From positions 1-64,000 of the forward strand of contig CAWBPD010000041.1 in NCBI GenBank assembly GCA_963790575.1: a stretch of 64,000 nt of DNA, in the 5' to 3' direction. Below the pieces are notes generated by a model. The model was given only the letters and a program-made list of their open reading frames with translations. It searched no databases and had not been told where the DNA came from. The stretch comes from CAVTSA01 sp963790575 (lineage in GTDB: Bacteria > Chloroflexota > Dormibacteria > Dormibacterales > Dormibacteraceae). This document shows positions 53,747 to 62,594 of this stretch, piece after piece. Numbering within the stretch: the stretch's first letter is position 1; the number at the start of each line of letters is the position of its first letter. The position numbers and the translations under genes are program-made.

Positions 53747-56140
53747 TCAGCCGCCGACGTAGGCCGCGAGGTGTTCGCCGGTGAGGGTGGAGGGGGCGGC
53801 CACCAGTTGGGCGGGCGTGCCCTCGAAGACGATCCGCCCCCCGTCATGGCCGGCGCCGGGGCCGAGGTCGACGATCCAGTCGGCGTGCGCCATCACCGCT
53901 TGGTGGTGCTCGATGACGATGACCGACTTGCCGGAGTCGACGAGCCGGTCGAGCAGGCCGAGAAGGTGCGCGACGTCGGCCAGGTGCAGGCCGGTGGTCG
54001 GCTCGTCGAGGACGTAGACGCCGCCTCTGTCGGCCATATGCGTGGCCAGCTTGAGCCGCTGCCGCTCGCCGCCGGAGAGCGTCGTGAGCGGCTGACCGAT
54101 GGTGAGGTAACCGAGGCCGACGTCGGCGAGCCGGTCCAGCACCGCCCCCGCCGTGGGCGTACGCGCCTCGCCGGCAGCGAAGAACTCCCGGGCCTCGGTC
54201 ACTGGCATCGCCAGCACCTGGCTGATGTCACGGCCGCCGAGGTGGTAGTCCAGCACCGCCGCCTGAAACCGCTTCCCTTCGCACTCCTCGCAGAGGGTGG
54301 CGACGCCGCGCATGGTCGGCAGGTCGGTGTAGATGACGCCGGCTCCGTTGCAGCTTGGACAGGCGCCCTCGGAGTTGGCGCTGAACAGGGCCGACTTCAC
54401 GCCGTTGGCCTTCGCGAACGCCTTGCGGATCGGGTCCAGCAGGCCGGTGTAGGTCGCGGGGTTGCTGCGTCGCGAGCCGCGGATGGGGCCCTGGTCGACA
54501 GAGACCACGCCGGCTGAGACGGGAACCGACCCGTGCACCAGCGAGCTCTTCCCGGACCCGGAGACGCCGGTGACCACCGCCAGCACTCCAAGCGGGATGT
54601 CGACGTCGACGTCCTGCAGGTTGTGCAGCGAGGCGCCGCGGATCTGGAGCGCGCCGGTGGGCTGCCGCACTCTCCCCTTGACCGCCGCCCGGTCGCCGAG
54701 GTGGCGGCCGGTGATGGTGTCGCTCGCGCGCAACCCGTCCACGGTGCCCTCGAAGCAGACGGTGCCACCCTGGGCGCCCGCGCTCGGCCCCAGGTCGACG
54801 GTGTGGTCGGCGATCGCGATCGTCTCCGGTTCGTGCTCCACGACCAGCACCGTGTTGCCCTTGTCCCGCAGGCGCAGCAGCAGGTCGTTCATCCGCTGCA
54901 CGTCGTGCGGGTGCATGCCCGCCGTCGGCTCGTCGAAGACGTAGGTGACGTCGGTGAGCGCTGAGCCCAGGTGGCGGACCATCTTGACCCGCTGCGACTC
55001 GCCGCCGGAGAGCGTGCCCGCGGGCCGCTCGAGCGAGAGGTATCCGAGACCGATCTCAGCGAACGAGTCGAACGTTTGCTGCAGGTTGGCGAGCAGCGGC
55101 GCCACCCTCGGCTCGTCGAGGTCTCGGACCCACCCGGCGAGATCACTGATCTGCATCGCGCAGGCGTCCGCGATGTTGACACCGTTGATACGCGACGATC
55201 GCGCCTCCTTCGCGAGCCGGGTGCCCTCGCATTCGGGACAGGTGGTGAGGGTGACCGCTCGGTCCACGAACTCCCGGATGCGCGGCTGGAGCCGCTCCCG
55301 GTCCTTGGAGAGCATCGACTTCTGAAGCTTGGGGACCACCCCCTCCATGAGCAGGTTGACGGCGCCGTTCACCCTGACCCGCACCGGCTCGTGGTGGAGG
55401 AGGTCGTCCAGCTCCTTCTTGGTGTAGTCGCGGATCGGCTTGTCGGGGTCGAAGAAGCCGGACTGGATGTACACCTGAACGGTCCAGAAGTTCTCGGTGG
55501 TCCAACCCGGGATCTTGATCGCACCCCCGGCGAGGGACTTGGTGTCGTCGTAGAGCTCGGTGAGGTCGATGTCCGACACGGTGCCGTAGCCCTCACAGCG
55601 CGGACACATCCCGCCCAGCCGGTTGAAGGTCGCCACCTCCGTCTTCCGGTTGCCGCGTTCGACCGTGATCCCGCCCTTGGCGCTGACGGAGGGGACGTTG
55701 AAGGAGAACGCGTTGGGCGGTCCGATGTGCGGCTGCCCGAGCCGGCTGAAGAGGATCCGGAGCAACGCGTTGGCGTCGGTGGCGGTGCCGACAGTGGAGC
55801 GGGGGTCGCCACCCATCCGCTGCTGGTCGACGGCGATCACCGTGGTGAGCCCGTCGAGAACGTCCACCTCCGGACGCGCCAGCGCCGGCATGAAGCCCTG
55901 CACGAAGGCGCTGTACGTCTCGTTGATCAGCCGCTGGGACTCGGCCGCGATGGTGTCGAAGACAAGAGAGCTCTTGCCGGAGCCGGAGACGCCGGTGAAC
56001 ACCGTCAGCCGGCGTTTCGGGATCTCGAGGCTCACGTCCTTGAGGTTGTTCTCGCGCGCGCCGTGCACGCGGATCATGTCGTGGCTGTCGGCGACATGTG
56101 GCGCGGCGCGCTGCGACTCGGTCTTGGTCGCGCTGCTCAT
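53747..56140 (-). CDS. UvrA-like excinuclease ABC subunit (short, drug-resistance type)
   Basis: 797 residues with two ABC ATPase halves: Walker A VFTGVSGSGKSSLVFDT and VVTGVSGSGKSSLVHGS, signatures LSGGESQRV and LSGGERQRL, and zinc-binding CPRCEGYG, CPECEGTRL, CPSCNGAG and CEECEGKRF. It is clearly shorter than house-keeping UvrA (about 950), consistent with lack of most of the UvrB-binding region, like UvrA2/DrrC proteins that confer resistance to DNA-intercalating drugs. Last gene of the AraC-VOC-VOC-UvrA set; GGAG precedes ATG 56140. Confidence 0.9.
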   Translation of the reverse strand: MSSATKTESQRAAPHVADSHDMIRVHGARENNLKDVSLEIPKRRLTVFTGVSGSGKSSLVFDTIAAESQRLINETYSAFVQGFMPALARPEVDVLDGLTTVIAVDQQRMGGDPRSTVGTATDANALLRILFSRLGQPHIGPPNAFSFNVPSVSAKGGITVERGNRKTEVATFNRLGGMCPRCEGYGTVSDIDLTELYDDTKSLAGGAIKIPGWTTENFWTVQVYIQSGFFDPDKPIRDYTKKELDDLLHHEPVRVRVNGAVNLLMEGVVPKLQKSMLSKDRERLQPRIREFVDRAVTLTTCPECEGTRLAKEARSSRINGVNIADACAMQISDLAGWVRDLDEPRVAPLLANLQQTFDSFAEIGLGYLSLERPAGTLSGGESQRVKMVRHLGSALTDVTYVFDEPTAGMHPHDVQRMNDLLLRLRDKGNTVLVVEHEPETIAIADHTVDLGPSAGAQGGTVCFEGTVDGLRASDTITGRHLGDRAAVKGRVRQPTGALQIRGASLHNLQDVDVDIPLGVLAVVTGVSGSGKSSLVHGSVPVSAGVVSVDQGPIRGSRRSNPATYTGLLDPIRKAFAKANGVKSALFSANSEGACPSCNGAGVIYTDLPTMRGVATLCEECEGKRFQAAVLDYHLGGRDISQVLAMPVTEAREFFAAGEARTPTAGAVLDRLADVGLGYLTIGQPLTTLSGGERQRLKLATHMADRGGVYVLDEPTTGLHLADVAHLLGLLDRLVDSGKSVIVIEHHQAVMAHADWIVDLGPGAGHDGGRIVFEGTPAQLVAAPSTLTGEHLAAYVGG

Positions 56141-56179
56141 CTGGTCTCCATCTGTCGGCCCCAGGGCCGGGCTGTGGAC

Positions 56180-56530
56180 TCAGCGGTCCTGGATCAGCCC
56201 CAGGACGTTTCCGTCGGGGTCGGTGAAGCTGGCCACCAAGCGCCCTCCACCGACGTCGCGCGGCGACTCCTTCACGGTCGCACCCGCGGCGGTCACCTCG
56301 GCCAGCTTCCCCTCGATATCACTCACGTGCCAGTAGGCCACCGGCGAGGTCATGCCCTGGCCGCCCGGCACCAGCCCGATGTGCTGACCCGCGACGTCGT
56401 AGCCGACGTAGTAGGGGGCGTCGTTCTGTGGCGGGATGCCGAGCAGGGCCGTGTACACCGCCTTGGCCCGCCCCACGTCGGACACCGGATGCAGCACGGT
56501 CTTGATCCCCTGGGTGGCGGAGTCGCTCAT
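56180..56530 (-). CDS. VOC family protein
   Basis: 116 residues: KTVLHPVSDVGRAKAVYTAL and LVASFTDPDGNVLGLIQ mark a glyoxalase/bleomycin-resistance fold. GAGGAGAG precedes ATG 56530. It lies between a second VOC gene and the UvrA-like gene, all on one strand. A drug-binding or detoxifying role is inferred. Confidence 0.85.
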   Translation of the reverse strand: MSDSATQGIKTVLHPVSDVGRAKAVYTALLGIPPQNDAPYYVGYDVAGQHIGLVPGGQGMTSPVAYWHVSDIEGKLAEVTAAGATVKESPRDVGGGRLVASFTDPDGNVLGLIQDR

Positions 56531-56567
56531 CGTTCTCTCCTCTGCTCGGGCTCTTCGCGTGAGCCGG

Positions 56568-56999
56568 TCAGGCCGGCGTCTCGTGCGTCACCTTCGCCGG
56601 TTGGAGGATCCGGATCCCGTTGCCGAACGGGTCGCGGACGCCCATGTCGGTGCCGTAGAAGTGGTCGGCCGGCTCCTGGATGAAGTCGGTGACGCCGCGC
56701 TCCCTGAGGGTCTCGTACAGGCCTCTCACGTCATCGGTCTGGAAGGCGATCCAGCCCACGGCTCCCTTGGCGATCAGCTCGCGGAGCTGCTCGGTGGTGG
56801 CTGGGTCTGTCACCGGCGGGCCCGGCTGCTCCAGGTAGATCTCGGTGCTGGGGTCGCTGGGGACGCGGACGGTGAGCCAGCGGACCGGGCCCTGCTGGAT
56901 GTCCTGGGCCACTTCCAGCCCCAGCTTGTTGACGTAGAAGTCGAGGGCCTCGTCCTGGTCGAGGACCTTCAGGGAGGTGACGTTCAGCCTGGTGATCAT
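56568..56999 (-). CDS. VOC family protein
   Basis: 143 residues: LNVTSLKVLDQDEALDFYVN, IYLEQPGPP, then GWIAFQTDDVRGLYETLRER and MGVRDPFGNGIRIL, a glyoxalase-fold protein. GAGGAGA precedes ATG 56999. Second gene of the AraC-led operon. Confidence 0.85.
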   Translation of the reverse strand: MITRLNVTSLKVLDQDEALDFYVNKLGLEVAQDIQQGPVRWLTVRVPSDPSTEIYLEQPGPPVTDPATTEQLRELIAKGAVGWIAFQTDDVRGLYETLRERGVTDFIQEPADHFYGTDMGVRDPFGNGIRILQPAKVTHETPA

Positions 57000-57043
57000 C
57001 GGTTGGGTTCTCCTCTGCGGGATTTCAAGCGGACGCGTTCATG

Positions 57044-57496
57044 CTAGGAAGCGGCCGCCTCCCGGTCTTCTCCAAAAATGCTCGATCGTGTCGTCTCGCG
57101 CACCACCACCACCGGACGCGTGACCGCCATCTGGAAGCAGTTGGGCGCCCCCATCGGACCATGCGCGGTGCGGTAGTGCGAGGGCGGCTCCCCGACGATC
57201 TCGCTGAAGGTGCGGCTGAAGGTCCCCAAGCTGGTGAACCCGACGTCGAAGCAGATCTCGGTGACGCTGCGGGCGGTCTCGCGCAGCAGGAACATCGAGC
57301 GCTCCACCCGCCGTCGCTGCAGGTACCGGTGCGGTGTCTCCCCGAACACGGTGCGGAAGCTGCGGATGAAGTGCGCCTGGGAGAGGTGAGCCACCGCGGC
57401 CACGGCGCACACATCCAGCGGCTCGGCGTAGGCGCGGTCCATCGCGTCGCGTGCGCGCAAGAGGCGCCGATTGAACTCCTCGACCTCCCGGCTCAC
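57044..57496 (-). CDS. AraC-family transcriptional regulator
   Basis: 150 residues. Two helix-turn-helix units: CAVAAVAHLSQAHFIRSFRT then VTEICFDVGFTSLGTFSRTF. There is no large N-terminal sensor; a short C-terminal tail is present. GTG 57496. Its promoter carries the double palindrome at 57530-57592, so it may bind there itself, although long perfect palindromes are unusual for AraC proteins and another regulator is possible. It leads VOC, VOC and UvrA-like genes. Confidence 0.88.
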   Translation of the reverse strand: MSREVEEFNRRLLRARDAMDRAYAEPLDVCAVAAVAHLSQAHFIRSFRTVFGETPHRYLQRRRVERSMFLLRETARSVTEICFDVGFTSLGTFSRTFSEIVGEPPSHYRTAHGPMGAPNCFQMAVTRPVVVVRETTRSSIFGEDREAAAS

Positions 57497-58782
57497 GGTG
57501 CCACGCTACGACATCGCGGCTCCCGGGGCGTTGGTGCACTTGCACCAACCCCCACTCCGAGCGCGAAGAGAGGTTGGTGCACGTGCACCAACGGCGGTTC
57601 CAGAGGAACGCGGGAGGCCCTCAGACGGACGTCGCGGCCGACCCGCGGCCTCAGCTCGGGGAGGGCCAGACGCGTGAACCAGGAGGGTGACCGGTGGTCC
57701 CAGGCGGCGACCGCTCTCTGCGCCACCGGGGTGGCCTGAAGGCGATCGGCAAGCTGATCCGCACGATCCCGTCCGGCCTGACCCAGCCCGGGCACGGCAA
57801 GCACCAGCAGCAGTAGGACGAGGGCCGTCACCAGGGCGAAGCGGACGCCGGCGAGGGGGCGTGCTGAGCGCCTGGCGCCCCCTCGCGGCAGCCGTGGAGG
57901 CCCGGCGGGCACGAGATGTGCCGCCGCCACCGCTCCCACGCCGAGCGCTCGCCGCGCCGGACCCCCGGGCAGAAGCAGGTATCGGTCCTCCCACTCCGGG
58001 CGGAACTTCTCTTTGAAGCGCCGGAGCCCGGTGCCCTCGATCCCGATCCCCAGGCTCACCCAGGCCAGTCCCCGGCCCCGCGCCTCCTCGATGGCGCGCA
58101 CGATGAGCAGATCCATCGCGCCGTGTCCGTGCCCTCGACGCTGGCGCATCAGGTCCAGGACCCAGCCTCGCTCATCGCTGCTGCGGAGCCAGGTGGTGAA
58201 CGCCACCACCCGACCGTCGCGCACCCCGACGAACCAGGGCCGGTCGTCCGCCGTCGCCTCATTGAAGGTCGAAAGCGTGAAGCCGTAGGCAACCGGATGT
58301 CGCACCCGCCAGGCGCGCTGACTGGACCTGATCTGCCGTCGAACGCCCTCCGCCAGGGCCGGCCAGGTCGCCTGCAGAACCTGGATTCGTTCGCGCTCCG
58401 CGATGTGCACGGCGCTCCGCAAGCGGGCCATGCGCGGGCCGTGCAGCGAGAAGGTGGCGGTGGGGACGATCGCCTCCTGCCCGAAGGGCCGCCGGGCAAG
58501 CCCCCGGCAGCTGGCGGGGGCACCGTACCACACCACCCAGCGGGGAGGGGCGGGGCCTCGCCAGGCCGGTGCCGCCTCGGCCAGGAGTGGGTCACCGAGC
58601 GCCACCCGAATCGGGCCCACGTTGCGGTAAGGGATCCAGCGCGCGGCGCTCCCCGGGCACTCGGCGCGGGCGACCGACCGGTTCCGGCCGTACGCGCCAA
58701 AGCTGGCTGCGGCCATCGAACCGACACCGCCCGGACGAGTGAGGATGTGCGGCGGCAGGACGCGGTCCTGCGTTCTATCCAT
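57493..58782 (-). CDS. DUF2156 (MprF C-terminal-like) protein
   Basis: 429 residues if the long frame is real throughout. It resembles the phosphatidylglycerol lysyltransferase-type GNAT fold: VGPIRVALGDPLLA, RMARLRSAVHIAERERIQVL, WVLDLMRQRRGHGHGAMDLL, WVSLGIGIEGTGLRRFKEKF and EWEDRYLLLPGG. A membrane helix FALVTALVLLLLVLAVPGLG follows. The last ~30 codons run through the palindrome module, so the true end is doubtful though the only stop is at 57493. ATG 58782 is chosen without a clear ribosome binding site. Confidence 0.7.
   Translation of the reverse strand: MDRTQDRVLPPHILTRPGGVGSMAAASFGAYGRNRSVARAECPGSAARWIPYRNVGPIRVALGDPLLAEAAPAWRGPAPPRWVVWYGAPASCRGLARRPFGQEAIVPTATFSLHGPRMARLRSAVHIAERERIQVLQATWPALAEGVRRQIRSSQRAWRVRHPVAYGFTLSTFNEATADDRPWFVGVRDGRVVAFTTWLRSSDERGWVLDLMRQRRGHGHGAMDLLIVRAIEEARGRGLAWVSLGIGIEGTGLRRFKEKFRPEWEDRYLLLPGGPARRALGVGAVAAAHLVPAGPPRLPRGGARRSARPLAGVRFALVTALVLLLLVLAVPGLGQAGRDRADQLADRLQATPVAQRAVAAWDHRSPSWFTRLALPELRPRVGRDVRLRASRVPLEPPLVHVHQPLFALGVGVGASAPTPREPRCRSVAP
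57530..57592 (-). promoter_or_regulatory. Double-palindrome promoter module, copy 2
   Basis: GTTGGTGCACTTGCACCAAC (57530-57549) and the perfect palindrome GTTGGTGCACGTGCACCAAC (57573-57592) flank a spacer CCCACTCCGAGCGCGAAGAGAGG. It lies 33 bases upstream of the AraC start. Spacer and both arms match copy 1 at 52386-52447. Confidence 0.75.
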
Positions 58783-58998
58783 GTTCTTACTATTGTGGCA
58801 GCCTCGAGGGCGATCGGGGCAAGCAGCGAGAAGCCCTGGGAAGCCGGCCGCTGCACCGCTCCGACGTTCTCCCAGCCAGGCCCGGCGCCCATCCTGCGCT
58901 GACAGCCCGGCTGACACCTTTTCTGACGCATTCCCGTTGTTCGCGCCGTAGACTCCTGGCGTTCACCGGGCGCAGGGCGCCCACTTGGAGGCGACAGC

Positions 58999-59718
58999 AT
59001 GGCATTACCCGCCGGCCAGGGGTGGGGACAGATCGGGGCTCTGGCGCTGGCGCTGCTGCTGAGCGCGCTGATCGGTCTGGAGCGCGAGATGCGGCTGAAG
59101 GACGCCGGGCTCCGCACCCACACACTGGTGGGCACCGGCGCCGCGCTCTTCATGCTCGTCAGCAAGTTCGCCTTTTACGACGTGGTGCAGCCGGGCCACG
59201 TCCTGCTCGACCCCTCGCGTGTGGCGGCGCAGATCGTGAGCGGGATCGGCTTCCTGGGAGCGGGCCTGATCTTCGTTCGGCGCGACTCGGTGCGGGGCCT
59301 GACCACCGCCGCCACGATCTGGCTCTGTGCGGCCGTCGGCACCGCGGCCGGGGGCGGCCTCTGGCTGATCGCGGTGGTCGCGACCGCGATGTACTTCCTG
59401 GTTGCGATCGTGTTCCCCTACGTCCAGAAGGCCCTGCCGCGGTCTTCGACCGCGACCTCCGTGCTCCGAGTCCGCTATCCCGACGGCCACGGGATCCTTC
59501 GCCAGCTCCTCGAGATGGCCTCCCATCAAGGCTTCGGCATCGACGAAGTCCTGGTGGCGGACGCGCATCCGACCTCTCGAAAGGATGGTGAGCCGATCGT
59601 GGAGGTGGGCATGCGCGTCCACGGCAGACATCCCGTCAACGACCTGGCGTCCGCGTTCTCCGCCGTAGACGGGGTGGAAGCCTTCGTGGGCAGCGACTCC
59701 AACGCTTTCGCGGAGTGA
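58999..59718 (+). CDS. MgtC/SapB family membrane protein
   Basis: 239 residues. Membrane helices with the family signature: LLLSALIGLEREMRLKDAGL, RTHTLVGTGAALFMLVS, IVSGIGFLGAGLIFVRRDSV, RGLTTAATIWLCAAVGTAAG; then a cytoplasmic ACT-like domain. MgtC proteins are tied to low-magnesium survival. GGAGG sits just before ATG 58999. No M-box or other leader structure was recognised upstream. Confidence 0.9.
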   Translation: MALPAGQGWGQIGALALALLLSALIGLEREMRLKDAGLRTHTLVGTGAALFMLVSKFAFYDVVQPGHVLLDPSRVAAQIVSGIGFLGAGLIFVRRDSVRGLTTAATIWLCAAVGTAAGGGLWLIAVVATAMYFLVAIVFPYVQKALPRSSTATSVLRVRYPDGHGILRQLLEMASHQGFGIDEVLVADAHPTSRKDGEPIVEVGMRVHGRHPVNDLASAFSAVDGVEAFVGSDSNAFAE

Positions 59719-59725
59719 GCGGGGC

Positions 59726-60091
59726 GTGGCACCACCCGGCTCGAACCTGATCACCGTCTTGCGAGCGATCCCGGCCTGGCTCGCGGACGGCGACCTCGCT
59801 CATCTCGCCTCCGTGTTCGCCGAGGACGCGGTCTGGCAGGGGATTCAGCCCGAACAGGTCTGCGCCGGCCGGGACGAGATCGTGCGCCGCCTGGGCCGGG
59901 CCGGGTCCCGCGGACTGCGCTTGACCGCCCTCGAAGCCCACGAAAGCGGGGATCGAGTCATCGTCCACGCCGAGAGCCCGGACCTGCCGGAGACGGAGGA
60001 CCTGGCCGCCGGCGCCCCTCGCACCCTCGCCTTCACGTTCCGCGATGGGGTCGTGGTGCGCCTGGAGACGCTCCCGCCCACAGCCCGCTGA
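59726..60091 (+). CDS. SnoaL/NTF2-like protein
   Basis: 121 residues: IPAWLADGDLAHLASVFAED, AVWQGIQPEQVCAGRDEIVR and LAFTFRDGVVVRLE, typical of the NTF2-like cone fold. It begins 8 bases after mgtC (GTG 59726), so the two may be co-transcribed. Function unknown. Confidence 0.75.
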   Translation: MAPPGSNLITVLRAIPAWLADGDLAHLASVFAEDAVWQGIQPEQVCAGRDEIVRRLGRAGSRGLRLTALEAHESGDRVIVHAESPDLPETEDLAAGAPRTLAFTFRDGVVVRLETLPPTAR

Positions 60092-60469
60092 GGCTGCAGA
60101 GCCCGGGATCCCATCTCGTCCGTCCCAACACCTTCAGATCCGGCTCGACGGGCACGAGGCCGACCTGGACTGCCTCGAGCCGCTGCTCCAGGCGACGGCC
60201 CCGAAGCGCTTTCCCTGCGGCAGGCGCTCGACCGGCTGCACGCGCGCTGAGACTGGGTCCCAGGCCTTAAAAATTCGTTATAGCGGTACTACCGCTTAAT
60301 GTAGTACCATGCAGTTAGAGTCAAGAGTGGCGAGCGACGCGGATCGCGTTCCACCGTCGCCTCAGCTCCCGATGTCTGGTCGACACGTACTCCCTCCCTC
60401 GTCAGCGGGGAAGCGGCCTCTGCCGCTTCCTCGCACCGGGGGCGGGAACCCGGATCCAGAGAGCCCGCG
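60092..60469. other. Intergenic region with promoter of the glycosyltransferase operon
   Basis: About 380 bases. An AT-rich island around 60265-60310 contains nested palindromes (separate entry). The rest shows no gene. Confidence 0.5.
60282..60308. promoter_or_regulatory. Nested palindromic operator
   Basis: AGCGGTA-C-TACCGCT (60282-60296) overlaps GGTACTAC-N8-GTAGTACC (60285-60308). It lies in a short AT-rich stretch with TTATAG just upstream, a possible -10 element. Likely repressor site controlling the glycosyltransferase gene. Confidence 0.6.
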
Positions 60470-61612
60470 ATGACCGCCCCTGGGCCCGCTCCGCGGCGTG
60501 TGCTCATCCTCTCGGCGACGATGGGCGAGGGGCACAACGCGGCCGCGCGGGCGCTGCGCGAGGCGGCCGCCACGCTGTGGCCCGAGGCGGTCGTCGACTG
60601 GCTCGACACTCTGGACGTGATGGGCCCGGGCGTCGGACCCCTCTTTCGGTCCATCTACGAGCACAACGTCGACGGCACGCCCTGGCTCTATCAACTCTTC
60701 TATGACTCCCTCTCCAGCCGGCCCTGGTTCGAGCACGGCACTAAGCGCTTCGTCGGAGCCTGGGCAGGCCGGCGCCTGGGGGCGCGCCTGCAGGAGCTCC
60801 GGCCCGACCTCATCCTCTCCACCTATCCGCTCGGCTCGGCGGCCCTGGAGTGGCTCCGCCGGCAGCGGTCACTACCGACGCCGGTCGCGGCCTGGGTCTG
60901 CGACTTCGCGCCCTCTCCGCTCTGGGTCTACTCCGACCTCGATCTCAACGTCGTCGCGCACGAGTCGGTGGAGTCGGTGGCCCGTGCCCAGGTTCCAGGC
61001 GCCCGGGTGGCGACCGGCGGCTTCCCGGTGGAGGCAGCCTTCCGGCCAGGGGCGAAGGGACCGGCTCGATCCGCCTTGAACCTGTCCGCGGAAAGCTTCG
61101 TCGTGCTGCTGTCCTGCGGCTCGCTCGGACTCGGGGATCTGGCCCGGACTGCGGACGCGCTGGCAGACGCCGATCCGCGTGTGATCACCCTGGCCCTCAC
61201 CGGGCGCAACGACACGCTCCGGCGGCGGCTGGCGGCAGAGGATGACCGGGACGGGCGCCTGCGGACCCTGGGGTGGACCGATGACGTTCCACGCCTGCTG
61301 GCCGCGTGTGACGTGGTCGTGACCAACGCGGGCGGCTCCACCGCCATGGAGGCCCTCGCTTGCGGCCGGGCGGTGATCATGCACCGCCCCATCGCCGGGC
61401 ACGGTCGGGCCAACGCCGCGTTGATGGGCACCGCCGGGCTGGCCGACGTGACCGAGGACGAGGAGGACCTCGCGCGCACCATCCGGCGCTTGCGCGAGGA
61501 CCCCGCGTCGCTGGCTCGTCGGGAGCATGCGGCGCTGGCGGCAGCGGGCAAGCACCGTCTCGGCCACGTGCTCTCGCGGCTCGGCGAGCAGACACTGCAC
61601 GAGGTGGCCTGA
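60470..61612 (+). CDS. MGDG synthase-like glycosyltransferase (UgtP/MurG fold)
   Basis: 380 residues. VLILSATMGEGHNAAARALR is the N-terminal acceptor-domain signature of MGDG synthases and UgtP. DLILSTYPLGSAALEWL and AWVCDFAPSPLWVYSDLDLN follow. The C-terminal donor-binding domain has VVLLSCGSLGLGDL, WTDDVPRLLAACDVVVTNAG and GGSTAMEALACGRAVI. Probably makes glycosyl-diacylglycerol in the membrane. A DMT transporter gene follows at once. Confidence 0.88.
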   Translation: MTAPGPAPRRVLILSATMGEGHNAAARALREAAATLWPEAVVDWLDTLDVMGPGVGPLFRSIYEHNVDGTPWLYQLFYDSLSSRPWFEHGTKRFVGAWAGRRLGARLQELRPDLILSTYPLGSAALEWLRRQRSLPTPVAAWVCDFAPSPLWVYSDLDLNVVAHESVESVARAQVPGARVATGGFPVEAAFRPGAKGPARSALNLSAESFVVLLSCGSLGLGDLARTADALADADPRVITLALTGRNDTLRRRLAAEDDRDGRLRTLGWTDDVPRLLAACDVVVTNAGGSTAMEALACGRAVIMHRPIAGHGRANAALMGTAGLADVTEDEEDLARTIRRLREDPASLARREHAALAAAGKHRLGHVLSRLGEQTLHEVA

Positions 61613-61613
61613 C

Positions 61614-62519
61614 GTGGACTCGGTCGTGCTCTGGATCGTGGTGCCGGCGGCGCTCGGGAGCGCGGCCGGGTTTGGCCTCGCCGGGGCGCTGCAGCACACG
61701 ACCATGGCGAAGGCGCCGACCCGGGGCTCGATGCACCTGGGATTGCTTCGCGATCTGGTCGGCCGGCCGCTGTGGATCGCCTCTCTGGTCGCCACCGCCT
61801 TCGCCTCGGCACTCCAGCTCCTCGCCCTCGCCAAGGGTCCGGTCGCCATGGTGCAGCCCCTGCTGGTGACCGGGCTGCTCTTCGCCCTGCTTTTTCGGAG
61901 CTGGTTCCGGCACCGCATGCCGCCCCGTTGGGCGCTCCTCGGGGCCGGCCTCTGCGTGGCCGGACTGGCCGCGTTTCTGGCCGTCAGCCGGCCGCCGGGC
62001 GGGGCGGCGACGCTCGCCCTCGGGCAGACGCTGCTGCTCGGCGTGGTGCTGGGCGTGGCACTGCTGGCCTGTCTTGGTCTCGCGCTCTGGCGTCCCGGCC
62101 AGGTCCGTTCACTGGCGCTGGCGCTCGGCGGCGGCCTTCTCTACGGCACCAGCGCGACCGTCGCCAAGGTCGCGACCGCCACCTTCCTGAACGGGGGACT
62201 GCTGGCGCTGCTCGTGAGCTGGCCGCTGTACGCGATGGCCATCCTGGGTCCCGGGGGGTTCTTGATGACGCAGCACGCCTATCGAGCCCACCGATACCTG
62301 GCTCCGGCACAGGCGGTGATCACGTTGACGGATCCCCTGGTCAGCGTGACCCTCGGGGTGCTCTGGCTCCACGAGACCCTGCGTTCGAGCCCGGTCGAAC
62401 TCGCGGGCCAGGTGCTCGGCCTCATCACCGTGGCCGCCGGGGTCTGGTTGCTGGCCCACCACTCCGCGAGCGAGGCCGGGACGCGGGCCGAAAACCAGCC
62501 TGCGCCGGCCCCCGCGTGA
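61614..62519 (+). CDS. DMT-family (EamA-like) membrane transporter
   Basis: 301 residues with about nine or ten membrane helices in two repeats, including LIASLVATAFASALQLLALA-like, GPVAMVQPLLVTGLLFALLF and PAQAVITLTDPLVSVTLGVL. GTG 61614 comes one base after the glycosyltransferase stop. The substrate could be a lipid precursor, judging from the neighbour; not established. Confidence 0.85.
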   Translation: MDSVVLWIVVPAALGSAAGFGLAGALQHTTMAKAPTRGSMHLGLLRDLVGRPLWIASLVATAFASALQLLALAKGPVAMVQPLLVTGLLFALLFRSWFRHRMPPRWALLGAGLCVAGLAAFLAVSRPPGGAATLALGQTLLLGVVLGVALLACLGLALWRPGQVRSLALALGGGLLYGTSATVAKVATATFLNGGLLALLVSWPLYAMAILGPGGFLMTQHAYRAHRYLAPAQAVITLTDPLVSVTLGVLWLHETLRSSPVELAGQVLGLITVAAGVWLLAHHSASEAGTRAENQPAPAPA

Positions 62520-62594
62520 GCTCTGTCGACGGGGTCGTCCTGGCGCGCCGTTAACCCTCAGGTCGTTCCGGATATAAGGTGATAGCATTGCTGT

